Numbered from the stretch's first letter, positions 36,836 through 45,745 are shown. The stretch is 64,000 nt of DNA from F1-120-MAGs238 sp964484185 (GCA_964484185.1 CAZAEQ010000020.1:1-64000), one strand, 5' to 3'. The notes: generated by a model not told the origin, from the sequence alone. Numbers and translations are program-made.

Positions 36836-38938
36836 ATGACACATTCTGCATTCGACCTCCAGTCTCTCGAATCCCGCCAACTCCTTGCTGTAGGAGTTTC
36901 GAATTTCACCGCCAGCGATTTGGTTGTTACAGCTGGCCAGGTCGTGACTCTATCTGTTGATCTATCAGCGACTCCCGGTTCGCCTGCCGCGGCGGCGTTC
37001 TTTCGCGACATGAACGCGAACAACACCTGGGATCCTGGCATCGATCTCGACCTCGGCTCCTCAACGTCTCGCGTTGGAAATACATTCTATCGAAATATTA
37101 CTATTGGTGCAAACTGGACTAACTCGATCCATCTGGTTGCCAACGGCGTCTCATCCACGGGCGAATGGTCTGCTCTTCCACGCACCCTTGAACTTCGCGT
37201 CAATCGGGCGCCTGTCTTCACCTCTTTCGAGGTCACCGATGGCGGCAACGGCATCGCCGCCACAGCCTCCGCCCGCCCCTCCGATGACTCGGGCAGCATT
37301 CGCGCTGTCACGTTCTTCCTCGATCGCAACAATAACGGCCGCTGGGACAATGGACTCGACACCTCGCTCGGCACCGCGTTCACTCCTCAGCCCGACGGCT
37401 CCTACCGCATTCAGTTCTCACCCGACCCTGCCACGTGGCCGCGTGTACCGCACATTGTTGCAGATACCGTTGATTCGGATGGGGACTGGTCAAATGATCG
37501 ACGCTCCGGCACCATCAACTACTTCAACAGTTCCCAGTCACCAGCCCCCTACACCGCCAACTACGAAGTGCGCCAGGATTGGGCCTCTTCCGATGGCCAC
37601 CGCATGACTCTGAGTGTTGATGCCTACGACAACTCCGCGGTCCGCGCGGTGACGTTCTTCCTTGATTATGACGACAACGGCCGCTGGACACCCGGTGTTG
37701 ATGATTCGCTCGGCACGTCCTATTCCTCGTCCAACGGTCACCGCCATTCGATCACAGTTACTTCCGATTTCGGTGGACGCTCCGGAGCCAGGGTTGTGGT
37801 CGACATCTCTGATTACGATGACCAGTGGGCCGGTACTCGCCCCTGGCTGACTGCTCAGAACGGTGGAACCGGATTCGTCACTGAGTTCGAAGCCCACGTG
37901 GATTCAGGCACCGAAGTTGAATTCGAAATGAAGTACGAATTTCCGCGGTATTTCAATCGCTCCCTTCCCACCTCTGCCAACTACTTCATGTTCCTCGATG
38001 CCGACAAGAGCGGCAGCTATGACTCCTCCATCGACACCGTGCTCGCCAATGGCTCAACACCTGTCGACATCCGCGGCGAAGCTCGCGTTCGTCCCCGCAT
38101 TGTCCTGGGCTCTAACTTCCACAGCGGCAACTGGTACGGCACCGCTATCACAAGTATCTCCAGTGGCGATTTCACAAACGCTATTCTCTCACCAGTTCGC
38201 ATCGCCGTTCAACGATCCAGCAGCACAAACCTGCCGCAGATTACGAGCTTTGATGATCAGATCGGGTCGTCAAGCGAATACGGAGTTGTCGGGGCCACGT
38301 TTACACTTTCAGGCACGTGGGAAGCTCCACTCGGAGGACGTGCCCTTTCATTCTTCTTCGATAAGAACCTCAACGGCCACTGGGACCTGGGCACTGACAT
38401 TGACCTGGGCGCGCGTGCAATCAGCGGTCTTTCCGGATCCTTCACATACACCGGCACCGTGCTTTCGTCGATGGTGGGCTACGGAGCGTTCGCCGCGGTG
38501 GTAGGGGATAACTCCAATTCCAGCGAATCCTGGAGTCAGCCGGTCTCTGAAGAAGTCACACAGATATTCGCAGCACCGACTATTCGCAATGTCAGTTCAT
38601 CGGCGCTCACTGCTCCGGCAGGCAGCACGTTCACATTTGACATCAATTACTCTGATGACAGCTCCGCCCGCGCGGCCACGGCATTCATTGATACCAACGG
38701 CGATGGGCTCTTTAACGGCAACGATGCGAGTTATTCCGCGACATCGCGCACCATCTACAGCGGCACCTCACGCCACGGCACGATGCGACTCTCTATCGAT
38801 ACCACGGGTCTCACCCCAGGTGTTTACACGATTTACTTCGCCGTCGCCGATCATCACCGCGGGCATTCATCGCTCCCCGGAGGTACAACCAACGGCCTTT
38901 GGAGCCATCGCTACGCCATGCAAGTCACGTTAACTTGA
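36836..38938 (+). CDS. LEPR-XLL repeat protein E
   Basis: This is a 700-residue protein with LESRQLLA at residues 11-18, very near the start. Six modules follow: FFRDMNANNTWDPG, FFLDRNNNGRWDNG, FFLDYDDNGRWTPG, MFLDADKSGSYDSS, FFFDKNLNGHWDLG and AFIDTNGDGLFNGND. Segments such as FEVTDGGNG, RQDWASSDGHRMTLSVDAYDNSAVRAV and GSSSEYGVVGA are shared almost word for word with protein F, marking these two as the most recent duplicates. It has its own strong promoter and lies just after a terminator, so it is expressed independently of genes A-D. AGAGGA precedes the ATG. Confidence 0.84.
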   Translation: MTHSAFDLQSLESRQLLAVGVSNFTASDLVVTAGQVVTLSVDLSATPGSPAAAAFFRDMNANNTWDPGIDLDLGSSTSRVGNTFYRNITIGANWTNSIHLVANGVSSTGEWSALPRTLELRVNRAPVFTSFEVTDGGNGIAATASARPSDDSGSIRAVTFFLDRNNNGRWDNGLDTSLGTAFTPQPDGSYRIQFSPDPATWPRVPHIVADTVDSDGDWSNDRRSGTINYFNSSQSPAPYTANYEVRQDWASSDGHRMTLSVDAYDNSAVRAVTFFLDYDDNGRWTPGVDDSLGTSYSSSNGHRHSITVTSDFGGRSGARVVVDISDYDDQWAGTRPWLTAQNGGTGFVTEFEAHVDSGTEVEFEMKYEFPRYFNRSLPTSANYFMFLDADKSGSYDSSIDTVLANGSTPVDIRGEARVRPRIVLGSNFHSGNWYGTAITSISSGDFTNAILSPVRIAVQRSSSTNLPQITSFDDQIGSSSEYGVVGATFTLSGTWEAPLGGRALSFFFDKNLNGHWDLGTDIDLGARAISGLSGSFTYTGTVLSSMVGYGAFAAVVGDNSNSSESWSQPVSEEVTQIFAAPTIRNVSSSALTAPAGSTFTFDINYSDDSSARAATAFIDTNGDGLFNGNDASYSATSRTIYSGTSRHGTMRLSIDTTGLTPGVYTIYFAVADHHRGHSSLPGGTTNGLWSHRYAMQVTLT

Positions 38939-39215
38939 GCTGGGCCAGGCTTTCCCGGCCGACAACCTGAAACTGACGCCACTGTCAAACGGCAGTTGTT
39001 TCCGAATTGGTCCCGCGAACCCCGTGCGTTAAAAGAGCACGCGAACAAAACACCCTGATTCATATGTCACACCGTAATAAGACGGTTCCCCGGGACCTTA
39101 CATCCGCTGTATAACGCTTGGAAGCGCGTTGGATTTCCAGAGTCATAAATAGGGTAAACATTCGTGTAGCATTGCGTGCGGCTCCCATGTCATAATGACT
39201 GAAAGGAGACCGATT

Positions 39216-41315
39216 ATGAAAAACTTCGAGTTTGCATTGCTTCCGCTTGAATCGCGGCAGCTTCTCTCGGTGGAGGTTTCCAATTTCACGGCCGACGACT
39301 TGGTCGTGGTTCCAGGTCAATCTGTGACGCTCGCCGTAGATGTCTATTCGGCATCCGGGCAGGCTGAGGCGGCGACGTTCTATCACGATATCAATAACAA
39401 CAGGCAATGGGACCCCGGAATTGATCGCGATCTGGGCACATCAACTTCGCGTATCGGAAATCGTTTCTCCAGAACCATCACCATCGGTGAATGGTCCGGC
39501 CCACTGAATATTGTGGCCGACGGCGTAAACAGCGCCGGAGAATGGGCGGCATCGCGCCAAGGGCTGGAGATGCGTTTGAATCATTCTCCGCAGTTTCAGG
39601 ATTTCACGCTGACTGATGGTGGAGAAGGAACTCCCGCAAGAGTGAGTGTCCGGCCGCTTGATGATTCCGGACAGATTCGCGCAGTCACCTTCTTCCTCGA
39701 CCGCAATGACAATGGCAGCTGGGACGACGGTGTCGATACTTCGCTGGGGACTCTTTTCTCAGCCCAATCTGATGGCACCTATCGGCTTGAGTTCTCGCCC
39801 GACCACCTGACCTGGCCGCGCCAGCCGCGGATTGTCGCGGATGCCGTGGATTATGATGGAGACTGGTCCAGCAATCGTCGTTCCGGGGCTGTGAACTATT
39901 TCAACAACATGCTCTCTCCGCCGCCAAGTGTGCAGAATTACGGAGTCAATCAGGACTGGGCATCTTCTGATGGCCGGAACATGACACTCAGCGTCGATGC
40001 CTATGACAATTCCGCCGTGCGTGCGGTCACGTTCTATATTGATTACAACGAGAATGGACAGTGGGATCCCGCGATCGACGAATCCCTGGGCACCACGTAT
40101 ACACCCTCTGCGCAGAATCGCTATTCAATCAATGTATCCACTGATTTTGCGGGGCGACCCGCAGTACGAATCCTCGCCGATGTGACAGATTACGATGGTC
40201 AGTGGATGAACATTCGTCCATCAGTCATCGCGATCAATGGCAGCACAGGGTTTGTAACGGAGTTTGAAGCTCGTCACGAGTCTGGCACGACTGTCGACTT
40301 TGAAATGAGGTTCGAGTTCCCGAGCCGTTTCAATCGTGAAGTTCCGGATTCTGCCAATTACTTCATGTTCCTGGATAGTAATAAGAACGGGGCATACAAC
40401 CCGCTGGTTGATATCGTCCTTTCGTCTGGTGTGCTCGCGGTAGACGTCAACGGCGAAGCCAGCGCGCGTCCGCGTCTGAATCTTGGATCGAATTATCGCA
40501 ACGACAACTGGTACGGCGCTGCGCTGACAAGCGTTCCCAGCGGCAACTTCACTAATGCCATCGTTTCACCAGTCCGCATTGCGATTCAACGTTCAAACAG
40601 CGATCTGCAGCCACGGGTTACATCCTTCGATGCTGAAGTGGGCTCCTCAAGTGAGTATGCCGTCATCGGCGCCCATTACAGACTGACCGGCACCTGGGAA
40701 GCGCCGCGCGGTGGCGACATGATTTCATTCTTCTTCGACAGGAACCTCAACGGTCACTGGGACTTTGGGACCGATGTGTTCCTGGGTAACCGCAATATCA
40801 ACGGAGAATCAGGCTCCTTCATATTTAACGGTCACGTGCAGTACTCGATGCTCGGGCTGGGCGCGTTTACCGCTGTGGTAAAGGATCAGTCCTTTGGTCG
40901 CGAGGCATGGAGTGTGCCGGTTTCTGATGATGTCACACAGATCTTCGCGCACCCCTCAATCATCAACGTCAGTCCTTCTGCTCTGGTCGCTCCTTCGGGC
41001 ACCACTTTTAACTTCGACCTGAGTTTCAACTCACATCGCAATATCCGTGCCGCCACGGCCTTCATTGATCTCAATCGCGACGGCATTTTCAACGGGAACG
41101 ATCCGAACTATGCCGCAACTTCGACAATGCTGACCCGCGGCACGCGCCATGCCGGGACCATGCGACTCTCCATTGACACCGATGGACTCGCGCCCGGGAC
41201 CTACACCGTCTTCTTCGCGGTGGGTGATAACTACCGTGGCGATGCATCGCTTCCCGGTGGAACCGCTCACGGCTTCTGGAGTCAGCGCTATGCGATGCAG
41301 ATCACAGTAACCTGA
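39216..41315 (+). CDS. LEPR-XLL repeat protein F, last of the array
   Basis: This is a 699-residue protein. ATG 39216 has AAGGAG seven bases upstream and is preferred to ATG 39195, which lies on the wrong side of that site. LESRQLLS is at 11-18. The six modules parallel protein E (FYHDINNNRQWDPG, FFLDRNDNGSWDDG, FYIDYNENGQWDPA, MFLDSNKNGAYNPL, FFFDRNLNGHWDFG, AFIDLNRDGIFNGND), and whole stretches are near-identical, including the tail DNYRGDASLPGGTAHGFWSQRYAMQ. No membrane anchor or sortase-like signal is visible at the C-terminus. A hairpin terminator follows at 41349. Confidence 0.84.
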   Translation: MKNFEFALLPLESRQLLSVEVSNFTADDLVVVPGQSVTLAVDVYSASGQAEAATFYHDINNNRQWDPGIDRDLGTSTSRIGNRFSRTITIGEWSGPLNIVADGVNSAGEWAASRQGLEMRLNHSPQFQDFTLTDGGEGTPARVSVRPLDDSGQIRAVTFFLDRNDNGSWDDGVDTSLGTLFSAQSDGTYRLEFSPDHLTWPRQPRIVADAVDYDGDWSSNRRSGAVNYFNNMLSPPPSVQNYGVNQDWASSDGRNMTLSVDAYDNSAVRAVTFYIDYNENGQWDPAIDESLGTTYTPSAQNRYSINVSTDFAGRPAVRILADVTDYDGQWMNIRPSVIAINGSTGFVTEFEARHESGTTVDFEMRFEFPSRFNREVPDSANYFMFLDSNKNGAYNPLVDIVLSSGVLAVDVNGEASARPRLNLGSNYRNDNWYGAALTSVPSGNFTNAIVSPVRIAIQRSNSDLQPRVTSFDAEVGSSSEYAVIGAHYRLTGTWEAPRGGDMISFFFDRNLNGHWDFGTDVFLGNRNINGESGSFIFNGHVQYSMLGLGAFTAVVKDQSFGREAWSVPVSDDVTQIFAHPSIINVSPSALVAPSGTTFNFDLSFNSHRNIRAATAFIDLNRDGIFNGNDPNYAATSTMLTRGTRHAGTMRLSIDTDGLAPGTYTVFFAVGDNYRGDASLPGGTAHGFWSQRYAMQITVT

Positions 41316-41348
41316 TATCCCTTCTTTTGACCCAAAAACCCCTATGCG

Positions 41349-41376
41349 GCGGCTTGAGCAGCAATGCTCAGGCCGC
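41349..41376 (+). terminator. Terminator-like hairpin after LEPR-XLL gene F
   Basis: GCGGCTTGAGC (41349-41359) pairs with GCTCAGGCCGC (41366-41376): eleven pairs with one G-T. The downstream T content is modest. Confidence 0.6.
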
Positions 41377-41379
41377 TGC

Positions 41380-41409
41380 TTGACTTTGGTAATGTCCCCA
41401 TCGTAGACT
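41380..41409 (+). promoter_or_regulatory. Sigma-70 type promoter of the methionine operon
   Basis: TTGACT (41380-41385), 18 bases, then TAGACT (41404-41409). Transcription would begin near 41416, immediately before the riboswitch. Confidence 0.65.
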
Positions 41410-41420
41410 TTTCCGTTCGT

Positions 41421-41533
41421 GCATCAAGAGTCCCGGCCCCGTGACACACACGCATGGCTGGGCGGCAACCGAGCTTCACACTCAAAAAGTGAACCCACGG
41501 TGCCGAGGCAACTTGAGTGATTTTTCACCCAAG
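41421..41533 (+). ncRNA. SAM riboswitch (SAM-I/SAM-IV clan) with anti-P1 hairpin
   Basis: P1 can form from TCAAG (41424-41428) and CTTGA (41512-41516). P2 is CCCGGCC (41432-41438) with GGCTGGG (41456-41462), extended by CGTG/CACG. Next come the conserved GGCAACC (41464-41470), a hairpin TTCAC/GTGAA (41475-41493), and a CGGTGCCGAGG segment before the P1 3' strand. The layout matches SAM-binding riboswitches. The P1 3' strand can instead pair with 41525-41533 (stem 41512-41520, loop TTTT), a mutually exclusive structure suited to switching. It sits upstream of methionine-pathway genes; high SAM is expected to lower their expression. Confidence 0.78.
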
Positions 41534-41561
41534 CCCGATGCGGCCGGTTTTCCCGGCAAAA

Positions 41562-41581
41562 GCTAACGATTGTTCGTTAGC
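41562..41581 (+). promoter_or_regulatory. Leader hairpin upstream of the metY-like gene
   Basis: GCTAACGA (41562-41569), loop TTGT, then TCGTTAGC (41574-41581): eight perfect pairs, 50 bases before the ATG. It may belong to the riboswitch expression platform. Confidence 0.5.
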
Positions 41582-41630
41582 CCTACGCGTCTCATTGCTT
41601 TCGTCTGATGCCGCAACAGGAGTTGCTGGC

Positions 41631-42869
41631 ATGTCTATTGAATCAACGTCGTACTCGTCGCTCGAAACACAGGCCCTTCACGGCCACACGACTGATCCCT
41701 GGTGTCGGTCGCTCTCGGTGCCGATCGTGCAATCCACAACGTTCAAGCAGGAAGAAATCGGCGCGACCGGCGTCCATTGCTATTCCCGCGTTTCGAATCC
41801 AACTGTCGATGCACTTGAAGCGGCACTTGGCGGCCTGGAGAATGCACTTCCGGCTATCTGTTTCTCGACGGGGCTTGCAGCCGAAACCGCACTTCTTCTC
41901 GCGTTGCTGAAGAACGGCGATCACGCTGTTTGCGGCGGCACGGTCTATGGCGGCACCGTTCGTCTCTTCCAGAAAATCCTCGCCCCCTTGGGTATCAGCT
42001 GCACATTCGTCGATGCCAGCGATGCCCGCAACATCGAAAAGGCCATTCAGCCCAACACGCGTCTGGTGTTCATTGAGACACCAGCGAATCCCACGCTGCA
42101 GCTCACTGATATTCGCGCAGTGGCCTCGATCACCAAGGCACGCAAGATTCCGCTCGTCGTCGATAACACGTTCCTCACTCCTGCGATTCAGCGTCCGCTC
42201 GATCTGGGCGCTGATGTTACTGTGTACTCCACGACCAAGCATATCGATGGTCACTCTGCCGCGCTCGGTGGTTCGATCGTTACTCGCGACAAGGCGCTGC
42301 ACGATCACATCAAATTCATCCGCAAATCCACGGGTGCAATCCAGACTCCCTTCAACGCGTACCTCACACTTCAAGGTGTTCGCACGCTGCCGCTTCGCAT
42401 TCGTCAGCACTCGATCAATGCACTTGAAGTGGCCAAGTGGCTGGCAAGTCACGATGCGGTTTCTGTTGTGAATTACCCCGGACTCAAGGAGTTTCCACAG
42501 CGTGCACTCGCTGAATCGCAGCATGGCGAGCTCCATGGTGGCGTCGTTTCGTTTGAACTCAAGAGCGGGATTCCCGGCGCGATCAAAGTTCTTGAAGGCG
42601 TCCGCCTTTGTACACTTGCTGAACACCTGGGCTCGGTCGAGACAATTCTCACGCACCCTGCATCCATGACGCACGCCGATGTTCCGGCGGCTCAACGCCT
42701 CGAAGTCGGTATCTCTGATGGCCTCATTCGTATTTCCGTCGGTCTTGAAGACCCGGCCGACATCATTCGCGATCTTGAGCAGGCCTTTGCTCGCGCCACT
42801 TCCGTTCCTACCAACATTGAATCCAAGCCTTCACGCAAGGAAGGAGCACTCCTGTGCCAGACAGTCTGA
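41631..42869 (+). CDS. PLP-dependent trans-sulfuration enzyme (MetY/MetB/MetZ family)
   Basis: This is a 412-residue protein. It belongs to the Cys/Met metabolism PLP enzymes: YSRVSNPTVDALE, STGLAAETALLL, ETPANPTLQLTD, VDNTFLTPAIQRP and the PLP-lysine site VYSTTKHIDGHSAALGG. Members make homocysteine or cystathionine from acylated homoserine. The exact donor (sulfide or cysteine) cannot be read, but the SAM riboswitch and linkage to homoserine synthesis support direct methionine biosynthesis. ATG 41631 has AGGAG eight bases upstream; the longer frame to 41517 runs into the riboswitch and is rejected. The next gene starts inside its last codons. Confidence 0.92.
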   Translation: MSIESTSYSSLETQALHGHTTDPWCRSLSVPIVQSTTFKQEEIGATGVHCYSRVSNPTVDALEAALGGLENALPAICFSTGLAAETALLLALLKNGDHAVCGGTVYGGTVRLFQKILAPLGISCTFVDASDARNIEKAIQPNTRLVFIETPANPTLQLTDIRAVASITKARKIPLVVDNTFLTPAIQRPLDLGADVTVYSTTKHIDGHSAALGGSIVTRDKALHDHIKFIRKSTGAIQTPFNAYLTLQGVRTLPLRIRQHSINALEVAKWLASHDAVSVVNYPGLKEFPQRALAESQHGELHGGVVSFELKSGIPGAIKVLEGVRLCTLAEHLGSVETILTHPASMTHADVPAAQRLEVGISDGLIRISVGLEDPADIIRDLEQAFARATSVPTNIESKPSRKEGALLCQTV

Positions 42870-44572
42870 ACACGCCCACCGTCACTCCCCTCATCGTCCT
42901 GAAGATCGGCGGCTCGGTGCTCGCAACAGATCGCGATATCCGTATTGCCACGCACGAGATATACCGCTGGATCCGCCGCGGATTTAAGGTGGTTGCGGTG
43001 GTTTCGGCCATCAAAGGCCGCACCGATGCGCTGCTGAAACAAGCCAGCGGTTATGGTGATTCGCCCGAAGCGCTGGCGCAGCTCTGCGCTACGGGTGAAC
43101 ATGAAGCGGTTGCACTTCTGGGTCTTGCCTGTGATCGAGCGGGTATCGCGGTACGTACGCTCGACGCCGCGGCAGTGGGCATTCGCTCGCGTGGGTCTCT
43201 ACTCGATGCCGAACCGGTGTCGCTCAATGCTAAGTCGATCCTCGATGCACTCTCTCAAGCATCTGTGACGGTTGTCCCCGGTTTCATCGGTCGCAATGAA
43301 CAGGGTCAAACCACGCTCCTGGGCCGCGGCGGCTCGGACACCTCAGCCATCTTCATCGCCCACGTTCTGGGTGCTCGCTGCCGCCTGATCAAGGATGTCT
43401 CCGGACTCTTTGATCGCGATCCGCTTCAGCAAGGTGCACGCCGCTATGAGCGGGTCAGCTGGACCACACTCAAGACCATCAACGGCAAGGTGCTACAGGC
43501 AAAGGCCGCTGCTTGCTCGCTTCGCTATCGCCAGCCATTTGAAATCGGCGCGCCGCTGAGCGACGATGTCACGCTTATTGGCGGCGAGGTCACTTCGTTT
43601 ACTTCCACGTTCGCCGAGTCTGCTCCACTTCGGGTGGCACTTTGTGGATGCGGCGTGGTAGGCCGCGGTGTGTTTGATGCTCTCGCAGATCTTTCTGATC
43701 GCTTCCAGGTTGTCAGCGTTCTGGTGCGCGACATCGCAAAGGCTGCTGGGTCTGGGATTCCTTCAGCGCTCTTGACCACAACTCCGCAAGAAGCGCTCGC
43801 CAAACGCCCTGATGTTGTCATTGAACTTCTCGGCGGGATCAACCCCGCCCGAGACATCATCGCTGATACGCTCGTCCAATCGCGCGAGATCGTCACGGGA
43901 AACAAAGCTGTCATCGCTGCGTGCGGCCCGCAATTTGCCGCTACCAGCGGCAAGCACGCGGTGCGATGTTCGGCCAGCGTCGGTGGGGCGGTCCCCGTCC
44001 TCGAACTTCTTGAGCAATCTCCCGACCGCATCGTCCGCATCGAAGGGATACTCAACGGCACAACCAACTACATCCTCTCGCGTCTCGCCGAAGGCGTGTC
44101 CTTCGCCGATGCACTCAAGCGTGCGCAGGAGCTCGGGTTTGCCGAGCAAGATCCATCGCGTGACCTGGGCGGGCTTGATGCCGCCGACAAGCTGAAAGTC
44201 ATCTCACAGCGCATTTTCGGGATCAACGATCTTGTTGTTGATTGTCAAGCACTTTCGCAAGAGTCATTTGAAGCTACACAATCTCCCGGTTGCATCGTTC
44301 GGCATATCGCCGAACTCTCGATCACTTCTTCCGGCCCGCAGGCCCGAGTTACCCTCCGCGCGCTCCCGCTTGACGATTCGCTCGCCTCCATCAACAACGA
44401 ACACAACGCGGTTCAATGGACCACCATCCGCGGCGAAACCTTCAGCGTTCAGGGCAAGGGTGCGGGTCGCTGGCCCACAACCCAGGCAGTCGTCGCTGAT
44501 TGTCTCGATGTGTTTGCCGCACATCTGGCACGTACGACTGAACTCGCACTTGAATCTGGAGCAGTTTCGTGA
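42854..44572 (+). CDS. Compact bifunctional aspartokinase-homoserine dehydrogenase without ACT domains
   Basis: This is a 572-residue protein. The N-terminal aspartokinase (about 10-250) shows LKIGGSV, VVSAIKGRTDALL, GQTTLLGRGGSDTSA and KDVSGLFDRDP. The C-terminal homoserine dehydrogenase (about 260-570) shows CGCGVVGRGVFDAL (NAD(P) loop), LLGGINPARD, VTGNKAVIA, SASVGGAVPVLE, EGILNGTTNYIL and DLGGLDAADKLKV. E. coli ThrA is about 820 residues with two regulatory ACT domains between the two enzymes; here almost no linker is left, so feedback control by threonine or lysine through ACT is absent. The start is GTG 42854 with AAGGAG seven bases upstream, overlapping the previous gene by 16 bases. 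Confidence 0.92.
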   Translation: MPDSLNTPTVTPLIVLKIGGSVLATDRDIRIATHEIYRWIRRGFKVVAVVSAIKGRTDALLKQASGYGDSPEALAQLCATGEHEAVALLGLACDRAGIAVRTLDAAAVGIRSRGSLLDAEPVSLNAKSILDALSQASVTVVPGFIGRNEQGQTTLLGRGGSDTSAIFIAHVLGARCRLIKDVSGLFDRDPLQQGARRYERVSWTTLKTINGKVLQAKAAACSLRYRQPFEIGAPLSDDVTLIGGEVTSFTSTFAESAPLRVALCGCGVVGRGVFDALADLSDRFQVVSVLVRDIAKAAGSGIPSALLTTTPQEALAKRPDVVIELLGGINPARDIIADTLVQSREIVTGNKAVIAACGPQFAATSGKHAVRCSASVGGAVPVLELLEQSPDRIVRIEGILNGTTNYILSRLAEGVSFADALKRAQELGFAEQDPSRDLGGLDAADKLKVISQRIFGINDLVVDCQALSQESFEATQSPGCIVRHIAELSITSSGPQARVTLRALPLDDSLASINNEHNAVQWTTIRGETFSVQGKGAGRWPTTQAVVADCLDVFAAHLARTTELALESGAVS

Positions 44573-45744
44573 GCACACACTCAACACGCTGGACGGTGAT
44601 CGGCGCGACTGGCGCGGTTGGCCGCGAAGTGCTGCAAATTCTCGAAGCCCGCGGCATAGCTGCCTCCGCCCTTCGCGTCGCCGCGTCTGAGCGTTCGATC
44701 GGGACTTCGATCGCATACGGCGATTCGCAACTGGTGCTACAAGACCCGCTTGAACTCGCCTGGGAACCGCGTGACATTGCGATTCTCGCCGCGGATGCAC
44801 CAACTGCACAGACGCTTGCACCCCGAATCTTCGAAGCGGGCGGCACAGCGATCGACAATTCCTCAGCATTCCGACTCGCCCCCGGTGTGCCGCTGGTTGT
44901 GCCGGAAGTCAATCCTGAAAAGCTGCCTCGCTCGCGCCACGGCGCGATCATCGCGAATCCTAATTGTTCGACGATCCTTTTGCTCGTTGCACTCGAACCG
45001 CTTCGTCGCTCCTGGGGCGTATCCAAGATCGTGGTCTCGACATATCAGGCTGTTTCGGGGGCTGGGCTGCCTGCAATGCGCGAACTGCAGGAGCAGACTC
45101 GAGCGGTGCTGGCTGGTGAGGCTTCAGAACCACATGTCTTCCGCGAACCCTGCGCGTTTAACCTTTTCAGTCACGACAGCGCGGTTGACGTCGACACCGG
45201 CCTCAACGGTGAAGAACGCAAAATCATCGATGAGGCCCGCAAAATCTGGGATTCGCCAACTTTGCAGCTTATTCCGACCTGCGTCCGCGTGCCAGTCCTT
45301 CGCGCTCACACACAATCAGTTCTTATCACGCTGCAGCGCCCCGCGACTCTTCGACAGGTGCAGGCTGCATTTCTCTGTGCAACAGGAATTCAGATCGTCG
45401 ACGATCGCGCCGCCAACAGCTTTCCAACTCCACAACGTGCAACCGGGCGCGACGATGTGTTGGTCGGTCGTCTACGCCCGGCTGCAGCACAAGATGTCGA
45501 TGATGTCACGCCAGTCACTGACTTCTGCCTGCTGCTCAGTGGCGATCAATTGCGGAAAGGTGCTGCCCTCAACGCTGTGCAGATCGCCGAAGCACTTCTC
45601 CATGCCGAACCCAATACTCAGTCAATCGAATCAGTCAATTCTTCGGAAACTCGCGTTCACACTTTCAACTCTTCCCGCCAAAAAGAAACTCGCCCGATGC
45701 GAGTTGCGCCGGGCGAGGTAGTTTCACATTCGATTGGAGCCTGA
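44569..45744 (+). CDS. asd: Aspartate-semialdehyde dehydrogenase
   Basis: This is a 391-residue protein. It reduces aspartyl phosphate to aspartate semialdehyde, linking the two activities of the upstream bifunctional enzyme. Visible landmarks are VIGATGAVGREVLQIL (NADP loop), DNSSAFRL, IIANPNCSTILL with the catalytic Cys, STYQAVSGAG, and VPVLRAHTQSV with the active-site His. GTG 44569 overlaps the preceding stop (GTGA), so translation is coupled. The last 40 or so residues (after ALLHAEP) are an extra polar tail. Part of this tail is encoded by DNA that also forms the terminator of the convergent dnaK gene. Confidence 0.93.
   Translation: MSTHSTRWTVIGATGAVGREVLQILEARGIAASALRVAASERSIGTSIAYGDSQLVLQDPLELAWEPRDIAILAADAPTAQTLAPRIFEAGGTAIDNSSAFRLAPGVPLVVPEVNPEKLPRSRHGAIIANPNCSTILLLVALEPLRRSWGVSKIVVSTYQAVSGAGLPAMRELQEQTRAVLAGEASEPHVFREPCAFNLFSHDSAVDVDTGLNGEERKIIDEARKIWDSPTLQLIPTCVRVPVLRAHTQSVLITLQRPATLRQVQAAFLCATGIQIVDDRAANSFPTPQRATGRDDVLVGRLRPAAAQDVDDVTPVTDFCLLLSGDQLRKGAALNAVQIAEALLHAEPNTQSIESVNSSETRVHTFNSSRQKETRPMRVAPGEVVSHSIGA
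45679..45717 (-). terminator. dnaK terminator located inside the asd coding end
   Basis: CTCGCCCG (45689-45696) pairs with CGGGCGAG (45710-45717). On the minus strand the stem is followed by TTTCTTTTT. It lies about 30 bases past the dnaK stop, within asd codons. Confidence 0.75.
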
Positions 45745-45745
45745 A

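Noticed and set aside
27580..41315. CRISPR array or simple DNA repeat array
   Set aside because: The repetition is at protein level, in modules of about 300 bases with diverged DNA. No short identical repeats with unique spacers exist here or elsewhere in the window.
41643..42695. Minus-strand open frame of 350 codons
   Set aside because: It is antisense to the metY-like gene, with no family motif and no ribosome site.
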